From Plasmodium brasilianum (lineage: Eukaryota > Apicomplexa > Aconoidasida > Haemosporida > Plasmodiidae), in the NCBI RefSeq assembly GCF_023973825.1, contig NC_090116.1, positions 789,501 to 853,500 of the forward strand: a DNA stretch of 64,000 nt, in the 5' to 3' direction. Under the pieces are notes generated by a model. The model ran no database searches. It was given only the letters and a program-made list of their open reading frames with translations, and was not told the origin of the DNA. Shown piece by piece: positions 27,836 to 38,337 of the stretch; position 1 is the first letter of the stretch, and each line of letters starts with the position of its first letter. A program made the position numbers and the translations under genes.

Positions 27836-29468
27836 TAGTGACATAGCATGCCATGTTGTGATCCCTGTTTCTTAAATTTATTACCCGTTAAATTTTAATT
27901 GTTTTCAAATTATTTGCTTGCACAGTTAATACATAAAAGAGTAAATCTTGAATGCAGTGAAGTTAATATATTTTAATAAAAATTTTTTTAAGGTTCGTAA
28001 GGAATATAAAGCATAAATAATTTTATCATCTATTCGATCTTTTTTTTTTTTTTAAGAAATTAAGTTCATATTTTTAAAAAAAAGTGCAACTTTTTTATGA
28101 AATAGAAAAAAAAAAAAAAACCCAGATAATAAATAAACAAGAATCATTTCATTTTATTTATTTTTTTTTTACAGAATAGATCCCTTTATTAGACAATATA
28201 TTTTATTTTGTTTTATTTGCATTGCATGTAACAAATAAAATATTATAATAAGATTTAGTACCTTTTTTTTAAAATGCTTTACAATTTTTTTTAAAAACAA
28301 AATATTTGGGAAATATAATAATAAAATGAGCAGCATGTCTAATTGTATAATGCATGTTTTTCTTCCTTTTTTATATATTTCTATTTAGGAAGGTACAAAA
28401 TATTTTGTGGTTTTTTACTTTTTTTTTTTTTTTTTTGAATTTTTATCTATATTCTCTTTTACGATAAACAGGTGAAAGTTTCCTTTTTTTTTTTTTTTAG
28501 TGTGCACACACATTGTTCAGGCAAAAAAAAAAAAAAAAAAAAAAAAAAGATCTAATTATAGCTAGATAAAACATAGAACATGGAAAACAAAAAAGAGAAA
28601 AATTATGAAACTTTAGTAGACGCATAAGAATTTAGTGAAATTTTCTCTAGGACATGTACAAGTCATGTAAATGAAATTTAATCTACGTTCTCCAAGCAAT
28701 TATATGCTTACATGTTCATAATTTTTTTTTATGGAATATGATATGTGAGCAGAGAGTAGAACAAAATGCAAAATACAACAGAACAACAAAAAAGAACAAA
28801 ATAACAAAAGAGGAAAAGACAAAAAGAATAAAGAAATTAAAGAAAAAATTAAAGCATAACGCACTTGTCAACTCAAAATTGTCTCCTTAGCAAGACACAT
28901 TTAAATAATAAAAACATATGTGTGTGTTTATATGTACACATAAATATATATATATATATACATATTAAAATAAATTATAGTGAATTATAGTAAATTATAA
29001 TAAAATATAACAAAATATAGTAAAATACATTAAAAAAACACCATAAAATACAATAAAACACAATAAAATAAATAAATACGTTCATCATTTTATCATGTTT
29101 GGGCAAATATACGTTTTCACAACACATCAAGGTCTGCTCTTTTTAATCTAATTCTTCGCAATAATATCGGTTGTATGAGTTCTTTTAAAAAAAATTAAAA
29201 AATTGTTTTTCATCGGTATTTCACAGTAAAAGTTGTGCATAATTTTTCGAAGTTAAGGAAATTAAATACAACATGAACATATTATGAAAAATGGTTAACT
29301 TTTTTATTATTTATTCTAAAGCAGATAAAAAAAAAAAAATATATATATACATGTATGTTTAAATATATATATATACATACACATATTAAGTAACTAAGTA
29401 AATAGATAATACATTAATGCTTTCGTCAAATGACATGAAATTTTTTTTGTTTTTGAATTATGCCGTAG
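27836..29468. other. Intergenic between prefoldin 3 and the W-repeat protein
   Basis: No gene seen. Contains the prefoldin 3' untranslated region, many poly-A/T runs including one of about 24 A at 28525-28548, a cluster of ataaaata-type units at 28975-29080 and (TA)n at 28945-28965 and 29338-29380. Confidence 0.45.
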
Positions 29469-32400
29469 ATGGGAATAAACCATGATTTTTTAGCTGGGAA
29501 TTTTATGGGATACCCTTTAGAAGAAAATAGATTCACGTAACAAAAGAAAAGGGATTTGTGTTACAAGAAGATTAAGAATGCTTTCTTATGAAATTGTTTT
29601 TCTTTCAGCCTATTTATTTATTTCTATATATTTATTTATTTTTATACATTTATTTATTTTTATACATTTATTTATTTTTATACATTTATTTATTTCTATA
29701 TATTTATTTTTTTATTATATTATGCTACTTTGCACCTCGTTTGTAGAAGTTACAAAGATTTTAACTACAGCAAAAAAAGAGTAAACCCTTTGGAAAATCT
29801 TAATGTAATCATAAAAATATTATAATCAAGAACTTACGATGTAACGAATACATAGAAAGAATATAATCTTATACAATATTGTATTTTTTTCATGTGTTTT
29901 TCACAGAACATTTTTAATAATTCTGGGGACTACTTGATAGAATTGAACGAGCTAAGGGAATATAAGAGATTGTATGACTAAAATTAAAAGTGTCAAAACA
30001 AAAAAATGCAATATGTTTAAATGTTCTTCAATTGTCATGTTATATTATATCATGTCTTTTTTTTTTTTTTTTTTTTTTATTATTCCGTAGAGCGACTCAA
30101 AAAATTAAAAAATATGAAAGTTGTGTGTATTCTTATAAAAACCAAATACGAAATTTGAAGGTAAAAAAAAAAAAAAAAAATTATAATACCTTTTTATCCT
30201 TTTTGCAATTACAAACATTTTCATTATGTTATTACACGTTTTTCGTGAACATGTAAAACAGTTAAAATGAAAAGAATGATTATTCCTACTTAAATTGCAC
30301 ATTATGGTAAATTAAAGAATATGCATACATATAATTATTCGTACATATGTGCATGTTTAGAAAAACAGCCTTCAGGGACCGGCAATAAACTTACAGCTTA
30401 TAAATGTTTTCGTTAACGCTATTTGTGATATAGTGGAACATCTATGTGCAGACATTAATAAACCAGGTAATAAGCGCATAATGAGGAAAAAAGAAAAATA
30501 CACACATATATATATGTACATATGCGTGTTTATATGTTTATGTAGGTATGCTTGTACGCATGTATGTATATACGATTATATTCCCGCTCAAAGAGACAGA
30601 GATTTTATTGTTTACTTCCCATTGTTAGTCTTATCTGCCCTTCCATTAATTCACACTATACTAAATTCCACCCCCGTTGTAAGAAAAAACAAAGTGAAAA
30701 ATTGCGCCAAGAAAAGCTCGCATAAGCATTCATACGTATGTATATAAATAAATAAATATATATATATATATATATGTATATGTATATATGCCCGTTTTTT
30801 GGAAAGCGCTTTAAACTTCCCATATATGCTCATGGTACCCCTTTTCAGAGAGACAAAAAAATATTCCAGTGCTCAAAATTAATACATATAACGTTAAACC
30901 GAATAAATGGAGTAAATATAATTGACGGTGGTGAAAGCATAACTCACAAGAGCGAAGATAAAATTGATCACAATGAAAACATAATTGACAGTAAGGAAAA
31001 TGTCGTTGAGGAGAAAGTGGGAAAAAATTATGAATTTATTTTTTCCCATAAAATACAGGACTTAGAGTGGCTCGCTTCTGACACTAATGATAAGGGATGG
31101 TTAGCCATTGGTGATAGATGGGAATTGTGTAAAAGAGATTTGAAATGGTTGTGTGTAAAAACAAATAACAGATCATGGTTATTATATCGTCATTTGTGGG
31201 AAAATAGTTCTAATGATTTAAAATATATATCTGTATTATTTGATGATAAAAAATGGCTACAACTATATAATGTATGGAAATTTGTACCACTGAGTATAAA
31301 ATTTAAGGCTATTTCATGTAAAGACCCTAGTATATGTAAACCTTCCTTAAGTGAGTTTATTCTGAATGACGATGATATTTACAAAAATAGTATTTTAGAA
31401 TTAACTTCAGATATATTGAAAATGCCAAGTTTAAGGAGTGACTACTTAAAATGTCATCTTAACGATAAGAGCAGTAAGTATTTATGGGGGAATGATAAGA
31501 ATACTGCTTATATGGATAAAACTTGGACTAGTGGAAATGATTTTTTAAGTTCCTATGCAAATAATAATAGGAAAGAAAATAATTTAAAGCAGTCAGTAGA
31601 AACGTATAATATGTGTGAGTTTATAAAGGGGAATAATCAAGAGGGAGAAGGTGGTCTTTTAGGCGAATCAGTTTTTAAAAGCATACGTTATGAACAACGG
31701 ACTGAAAAGGGTAGTGGTGATTGCAACTATAGGGGTTACTGTAGTGGTGATAGTAATGCTAATGGTAACGATGATAATGACTTAACGGATAAATTCGTAA
31801 ATGCAAAAACTGATGAAAAAGGAAGAGGCCGCATTACATCAATAGTTGAAAAACATCATTTGAAGAATGTACTAACTAATATGTCCAAGTCATTTTTGAA
31901 AAATCAAAAGAAGGAAGATGTTGTACCAATCAAAAAAAATGTGAACATTTTAATAAAATCACCCATTAAATATGAAGGGAAACAGATAGAAAAGAATAAA
32001 TTACCAATCATAAGGGAAAAAAGGAAGAATATCAATATTTTGATCAATGATACTAAAAATTATTATATTAATGATCAGCATAGTGAAACTTTACGCGAAC
32101 GAAATATTAGAAGCAAATTTTTTAGTCCAAAAGAATGTTTTAGCTCGGATTTTCTTTTAAAACAAATACATGAAAATGAAATTCATAAAAATATTGTTGA
32201 CGAAGGAAATAGGGTAGTAAAAAGCAAGACACATAAACATATTATCAAAAAAATAGATCTCCATACGAGCAATACAAACAAAGAAAGCTATAGTAAACAG
32301 ATAAAGGTAACAGGGGAAAGTCAAAAAGTGCAAGGAAACCTAACTCCTACACCTGGAAAAGAACAGAGGGACAGTGATATAGCTCAAAAATACATGCATA

Positions 32401-34648
32401 TGTTAGCGGAAGACACGGGAAGAATAACATCAAGGTGTAGTGCGTTGGGTTTGCTACAAAGAACAAGAGGAGATGCATCAGATGATGCACTGTTTGTTGC
32501 ACCCTCTGGTGCACTAAACGGAGATGGAGATAAAGAAATGACCCTTCCGATGAGGAATTTATCAAAACGGGATGGAAACAAATTAGGAAAAGTTCTTGCT
32601 GCATTTAAGAAGGTATTATCCCCACCAGATAGTAGCAATGATATTAACATGAAAACAAAAGAGGTGCACACTCAAAATGCACAAACAAAAAAAAGCAAAA
32701 ATAGCAATATGTATACAAACCAGATGAAGAATATTCCAAAAGAAACATATAAGGAGAATAAAAATGGACGTGTTTTTCACAATCACCCAGGGGAACTAAA
32801 AAAAATGAAATCTTCAATAATGAAGAAGCTATTAAAAATAAAAGAACAACATACAAAGATAAATCCACTTATATTAAAAAAAAGCATTTCTAAAGAATAT
32901 ATACTTAATATAAGAGGAAACATCAACTCTGATACGAATGAACAAACAACTGGTATATTGAATAAAAATGACAAACCATATATAACAAAAACAATAAATA
33001 AGGTGGACATTGTAGATTGTACCCAACGTACTATAACTTCTAATGAGGCTAGAAGCACTTTTAAGACTGGAGAAGAAAAATTAAGTAAACATGCTCTTGT
33101 AAATAATGGTATATGTATGATATCTTGAATTCTGTTGTGTTTGCAAATGAATTAATATGTCCTTTTATTAAAATATGGACAATATATTATTAATTTAGAA
33201 ATAGTTTTATTCTAATTCTAATTCTAATTCTAATTCTTATTCCTATTTTTATTTTTATTTTTATTTTATTTTTTGTTTATCTGAAAAGTATTTTCTAATA
33301 AATTTTTTCCTTTACTACAGAAGCCGAAATAGAAGCAGAAACAGAAGCCGAAATAGAAGCAGAAATAGAAGCCGAAATAGAAGCAGAAATAGAAGCAGAA
33401 ACAGAAGCAGAAATAGAAGCAGAAACAGAAGCAGAAATAGAAGCAGAAATAGAAGCAGAAATGACAGTTAACCCATTACAGGTAGCGGAGGACCCGAAAA
33501 AGGTAATTTGTCAAAATTGAAACGCACTAGCGTATATGTACATACGACTCTTTGCATATGTTTAAGAAGCCCTCTCCCTTTTTGATGTGAATGTGCATGC
33601 ACGTGTGTGCGCATGATTGTAATTGCGTATGCACGTCTACACCTATGCATTTATCCATGTCATTGTAACTGCCACTGCACTAATTTAGGGTCCTCATGGT
33701 AAGGTAACAGATTATTTCTCTGGTTTACTTAACGCGTTAAATTTGGGAATTCCTAAAAGAATTGATGAAGAATCAGATGAAAGTGTTAATCATAATGCAA
33801 AACAGTTACAGGGGGAAGATGTCGAGGTATCAGAAGAAGAATTCAAGTTCCCACGGGAAGAAGGTAAGGAACCAGTTAAGGGAAAAAAAGAGTCTATGAA
33901 AAGAGAATCAAATTTAGAAAATAAGGAAAAAAATATAAATAGGAGTGAGGAAAAATGTAGGGTACTTATAAAAAAGAGTAACTGTGATGATACGGATGAA
34001 AATGGAATGAAACTAAAAACTAGCAGGATGTTAAGAACCACAAATTCCAGTAAGTATTTTACAAACAATAACTTAAAAGGATATTCAATAAAAAAGGAAT
34101 TAATGAAAGTTAAGAAGTCTGTTGATGATGGTAATAAATTACAAGCAAAATCGCCTGTGCATGTAGTGAGGGATAGCAGGATCGAAATTTACCTAAACGG
34201 GGAAGAAAAAGAGTTTGAGGAGAAATCTGCAAGCAGGTCACCACAAGGATCGATTAGCGGGTATTCAAGTAGATCTTCAAGAGAATATTCAAATGAAGAG
34301 ATTAATAAAGCGGTAAATGAAGTACCGAATGAAAGGATACATAAAGTGCCATATGATGTGCCGGATGACGAACAAGATGAAGCACTGAATATTATGATTA
34401 AATATTCAAACTTTAGCAAAGCAAAGAATAAATTACCATTTTTACAAAAACCTTTACTGAATAAACTTATAAAAAGTAAGCATCGTGGTATTCTGCAAAA
34501 AGTACTAGAATCCGATTTATCAGATATAAATTCTTCAAGAATGGCGGCTGAAGAAATAGCCAAACACAAAAATGCTTCGATTCATATTAATCTAAAGAGA
34601 AAAGCGTCTCTATCATCTTTAAAAATAAAGCCCATATATAAAGTTTGA
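29469..34648 (+). CDS. Large protein with triple 26-residue tryptophan repeat
   Basis: Eight exons joined in phase: 29469-29536, 29747-29780, 29907-29971, 30091-30160, 30361-30466, 30853-33108, 33321-33502, 33689-34648; about 1246 residues. The exon 6 acceptor sits in a CAGAGAG run and is chosen by phase. I do not recognise the protein. The first 130 residues are compact and helical (LIELNELREYKRLL, LQLINVFVNAICDIVEHLC). Residues 184-261 are three exact 26-residue repeats, each starting DLxWL or DLKYI and carrying a second WL about 12 residues on and a further W six or seven residues later. The rest is charged and low in complexity; exon 7 is an EAEIEAET repeat, and the last exon opens with a conserved-looking GKVTDYFSGLLNALNLGIP. 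No signal peptide or membrane helix, so probably cytosolic or nuclear. Confidence 0.75.
33321..33463 (+). repeat. Coding 12/24-bp repeat (EAEIEAET)
   Basis: Tandem gaagcagaaatagaagcagaaaca-type units fill most of exon 7 of the tryptophan-repeat gene and encode alternating Glu-Ala-Glu-Ile and Glu-Ala-Glu-Thr. The preceding acceptor (TTTACTACAG) and phase place it inside the coding sequence. It should form an acidic helix or remain unstructured. Confidence 0.8.
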
Positions 34649-34813
34649 TTCATAAACACACAAAATGTTTTGAGGTATAAAACAAAAAAAAAAAAAAAAA
34701 AAAAGGCAGAGATAGATAGATATAGGGATAAAGTTGTGGAAGAAGTTTAATTTCTGCGTTTTTTTATTTTTTTCGTAATAAACTGATTTTTCCAAAAATT
34801 GAATTTTTCTTCT

Positions 34814-34844
<31 letters not shown>

Positions 34845-35043
34845 GGATAATATGATATTTCCTGTAGATATTTTATTTTTTTAGCTTATCGTATTTTAAC
34901 ATTTCTGTGCTTTGCGTTTTCAATGTTGTATTTTTTCCGTTTGCCAAGTACATCTATTTTCTCTTAAATATACTACAATATTTATAGAACTTAGGAAAAT
35001 GGCTGAACTGTTAAGATATGTACACCCATATATACCTACATAC

Positions 35044-35080
<37 letters not shown>

Positions 35081-35783
35081 TATTACACTGCGTAAGAGGC
35101 AAATAAGACATGGGCAACCGTATTATTCACCATTTTAAAAAAAAACGTAGCTGCCCATGATTCCAACATTTTATTGACATACACTTTGCATTTATTTAAT
35201 TTATTTTTAAAAAAAAGAAAAGTGAAAAAAAGAAGGGATAAGTAAAGAAAAGTTTGCAAAAGGATAAGAAACGAATGCAAGAGGATAAGAAAAGTTTGCA
35301 AGAGGATAAGAAAAGTTTGCAAAAGGATAAGAAAAGTTTTCAAAAGGATAAGAAAAATTTGCAAAAGGATAAGAAAAGTTTGCAAAAGGATAAGAAAAGT
35401 ATGCAAAAGGAACGAATTATTTATGCACACCTAGCATGTGTGCAATAACTTTTTTTCTTGTGCTGTGAGTTATTTACGATATTTAATAAAATATTGGAAA
35501 AATAAAAAGAAACGTTATTTGATAAAAATGTGCAACGGTTCATTAAAACATTTTTTTAAATTATTTCTTTTTATATATAAACATGAAATAACGAAGTTAC
35601 ATGTTTTGGAGCAAATTAAACTGCAATGTGTGGGTAGTTAATGCGTCTTCGCATCTATTTATAGTTTTAAGCATATGCATGTATATATACATACATACAT
35701 GCGCCTATATATATGTATGTACATATATCTATACTCATAAACGGGTTTGCAAAAGAAATGAACTCAGAAGAAGAAAAATATTC
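34649..35783. other. Convergent intergenic region with 21-bp repeat
   Basis: Lies between two stop codons (plus-strand gene ending 34648, minus-strand gene ending 35784), so it should hold two 3' untranslated regions. It contains two poly-A runs of about 20, a (TA)n at 35048-35075, and a 21-bp tandem repeat at about 35255-35415. No convincing exon found. Confidence 0.5.
35255..35415. repeat. 21-bp minisatellite (aaaaggataagaaaagtttgc)
   Basis: About seven to eight copies of a 21-base unit. Read on the plus strand it encodes a seven-residue repeat of the type KDKKSLQ, framed by poly-A upstream and a stop soon after. The frame cannot be tied to any neighbouring exon, so I list it as a repeat, not a gene. 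Confidence 0.8.
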
Positions 35784-37316
35784 TCACTTCAAAAATTTTA
35801 AGAAAAAAACTGCGGTGGCTAAAATTATGCCAAATATATCAGTAAAAGAAGAAGAAAGACCAAAAAATAGTTTGTGCGATTTATTACTTATTTCGTTAAG
35901 ATTCTCAAGTGCTTTTTTTTTTAGATTTTGTATTTTTTTATTTAAAAACATGTTTTCTTTTTTTCTCTTCTTCATTACTGAGTCACAAGCTTTAATGGTT
36001 AGAAAATTCTTTAGTGTGTTTAAAGCTTCATTTTGGTTGTTATGAACATTGTACTTATTATATAGATATTCGTTATTATAATTATGTCTACCATATATGA
36101 AGTCATTTCCTTGTTTTTTTTCATTATCATATTTTTCATCCGTCATTTCGTTAGTACGACTATTATTTATCCGTCTGCTGCTCTGTGGTGACTTACTTTC
36201 TAAAGCGAACTCTGAATGCTCCAGAAGGCCGTCCTTTGCGTAACCACTTAAATCATTTTTTATACCACCTGTTCCATATTTCGTATCATCTGTAGAATTC
36301 CCTTTAATTTTATACAATAATAAGAGTCCATAGAAGCTTGAAAACAAATAGGGTACAATCAAGATGGAACAGTGTATAGGTATATTTTTCCAAACAGAAC
36401 AATTTTTGAAACATAAGGAGCAAAGGGCGCATATGAAGGCCATTGAGCCAGAAGGATGTATAAGCACAAAATCTACGAAATTTAATAATTGTACTTTCTT
36501 AATGTATTTAAAAAAATAAAAAGTAATAATATTGGAAAGGAATGAACCACATAAAAATAAAGAAAAATATTTTAGAGAACCAAGTTTTTTTTCAAGAAAA
36601 CGAGAAGCTAAAAAAAAGGTGGACAGCTGCACTGCGCATTGTAATATATTTTCGTTTGTAAAAAATTGGGATGTTATATACTTTATATTAATCAAGTCAT
36701 TTTTATTATTTATCTTTTTATCATATTCTTCTTCTTTTCCTTCTTTTTCTTCAAAATTATGAATAATAAAATAGTTATCTAAATAGGCTAATATTTTATC
36801 TACTTGAAATATTATACTCTCTTCATTTTCACAATCTTTCAAGTTGTAAATCAAAATTTTAAAGAAAGATGAAATTCCTATCATCCCTAAAATAATGCAG
36901 ACCGTCGCATACGGAAAGGAGTTGCTTTCTGGGTAGTACATATATTCTTTAACCTTTTTTTTTTCTCTTTCACTATCATTTGCTCTTTCTCTCTCATTTG
37001 CTTTTTCACTTTCTCTTTCTCTTCCTTTGAACAATTCTCTGCAATTTTTATAATTACCGCTGTAAGTTGTTATATTGTACATATCCTTTTTCTTATTATT
37101 CATATAAAAAACACATTCAGAAGAATAATCCAACGCACTTCTTCCTTTTAAATTACAATGATCTTTTTGTGAGGAGCTACACAAAAATAAACGTCTTTTC
37201 CTGTTAAGACATTTTTGCTTTAAAAATTTATAAGGTAATAAGTAACTACTGAAAAATATTTTTCTTCTCAAATGATTAATCATTTTAAAAATTTTCTGCT
37301 CTATACAATAACACAT
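35784..37316 (-). CDS. Rhomboid-superfamily membrane protein, probably non-proteolytic
   Basis: Single-exon frame of 510 residues; an in-frame TGA lies two codons upstream of the first ATG, and a second Met at residue 12 is also possible. After a basic N-terminus (possibly a targeting sequence) and one helix (ATVCIILGMIGISSFF), residues about 225-340 resemble a rhomboid core: the L1 loop and helix 2 pattern ending FLASRFLEKKLGSLKYF, then a hydrophobic helix, then HPSGSMAFICALC where active rhomboids have GxSG. The His/Asn pair of helix 2 is not seen and no helix with the catalytic GxH follows, so peptidase activity is unlikely. The last 150 residues are hydrophilic except for a terminal helix (FGIILATAVFFLKFLK). 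TMEM115/UBAC2-like or derlin-like pseudo-rhomboids are alternatives. A 40-bp repeat array lies just upstream. Confidence 0.6.
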   Translation of the reverse strand: MCYCIEQKIFKMINHLRRKIFFSSYLLPYKFLKQKCLNRKRRLFLCSSSQKDHCNLKGRSALDYSSECVFYMNNKKKDMYNITTYSGNYKNCRELFKGRERESEKANERERANDSEREKKKVKEYMYYPESNSFPYATVCIILGMIGISSFFKILIYNLKDCENEESIIFQVDKILAYLDNYFIIHNFEEKEGKEEEYDKKINNKNDLINIKYITSQFFTNENILQCAVQLSTFFLASRFLEKKLGSLKYFSLFLCGSFLSNIITFYFFKYIKKVQLLNFVDFVLIHPSGSMAFICALCSLCFKNCSVWKNIPIHCSILIVPYLFSSFYGLLLLYKIKGNSTDDTKYGTGGIKNDLSGYAKDGLLEHSEFALESKSPQSSRRINNSRTNEMTDEKYDNEKKQGNDFIYGRHNYNNEYLYNKYNVHNNQNEALNTLKNFLTIKACDSVMKKRKKENMFLNKKIQNLKKKALENLNEISNKSHKLFFGLSSSFTDIFGIILATAVFFLKFLK

Positions 37317-37440
37317 ATCTCAGAAAATTTTCAACAACAATTTCTTCTTTTTAGTCTTCTCACACATTCGAATTAGTTACATATTTTGTTAAAATTGTTA
37401 AGAAGGTATGGTAAATTATGACAACTTTTTGAAAAAGTGT

Positions 37441-37615
37441 TAAGAGGTCATATCAGAATTAGAAATTTGTTTAAAATTATTAACGCGTCATATCAGAATT
37501 AGAAATTTGTTTAAAATTATTAACGCGTCATATCAGAATTAGAAATTTGTTTAAAATTATTAACGCGTCATAACAAAATTGGTAATTTTGTTTAAAATTA
37601 TTAACGCGTCATAAC
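37441..37615. repeat. 40-bp tandem repeat containing AACGCGTCAT
   Basis: Four full copies plus a partial fifth of a 40-41 bp unit beginning taacgcgtcatatcagaatt; the second and third copies are identical, the first has gaggtca in place of cgcgtca, and the fourth is diverged. It lies 125-300 bases upstream of the rhomboid-like start codon. The unit is not divisible by three and is not in a coding frame. It contains the rare palindrome ACGCGT in an otherwise AT-rich setting. Confidence 0.92.
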
Positions 37616-37844
37616 AAATTAGGGAATCCTTTCAAATTTATTCCAAAAATAGTCAAGTGTAGCATTCGAATATTAAAGTTATTTTATTTTATTTTAATTT
37701 ATTTTGTTTTGTTCTGTTTTGTTTTATGCTTTAAAAATATTTGCTTAAAATGTGGAGAATATAGATTATGGATAAATTAAAATCTACATTAAGCAATAAA
37801 TCAAAAAGAAAAAAAAAAGAAAAATGAAAAAATGAAATAACGAA

Positions 37845-37965
37845 AAAATGTAAAAACGAAAAATCGAAAATATGAAAAAACGAAAATACGAAAAAACGAA
37901 AATACGAAAAAACGAAAATACGAAAAAACGAAAATACGAAAAAACGAAAATATGAAAAAACAAAA
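37845..37965. repeat. 14-bp minisatellite (aaaacgaaaatacg)
   Basis: Around eight imperfect copies between the 3' end of the hydrolase-like gene and the 40-bp array. It yields open but meaningless frames on the minus strand. Confidence 0.8.
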
Positions 37966-38337
37966 ACAAGCATCAAATTGGAGTGGTAGATCAAAATTAA
38001 ACATCAAAGACGAACACACATGTTTCGAAGTATCCATAATGATGCTGACGTTTGCAAAACTTTAAAAACTATATGTAAGGAAATATATTATCAAATGTAT
38101 AAAATCAAATAGATCAACAAAAGAAAAATAAACATAAAGAAAATATTAGTTATTTTAAAATAACTCCTTTGAAATATATTAAAAATTAGCTACACATACA
38201 GCATAATATTGAAGTAAGGAATAAAACACAAACCCATTGCAGCATGCAACAACTAAAAAAAAGAGAAAAAACATATATATATATCAATATGTATATATGA
38301 ATGCATTTACACAGTTCTTACTAATGAAAACTTTAAA

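Larger units (their letters stand above)
37317..38337. other. Upstream region of the rhomboid-like gene / downstream of hydrolase-like gene
   Basis: Both flanking genes run on the minus strand, so this kilobase holds the promoter of the rhomboid-like gene and the 3' untranslated region of the hydrolase-like gene. It contains the 40-bp array (37441-37615) and a 14-bp (aaaacgaaaatacg) minisatellite at about 37845-37965. No exon found. Confidence 0.5.

Noticed and set aside
37441..37615. CRISPR-like array
   Set aside because: Units are contiguous with no unique spacers, and the organism is a eukaryote; it is a tandem repeat.
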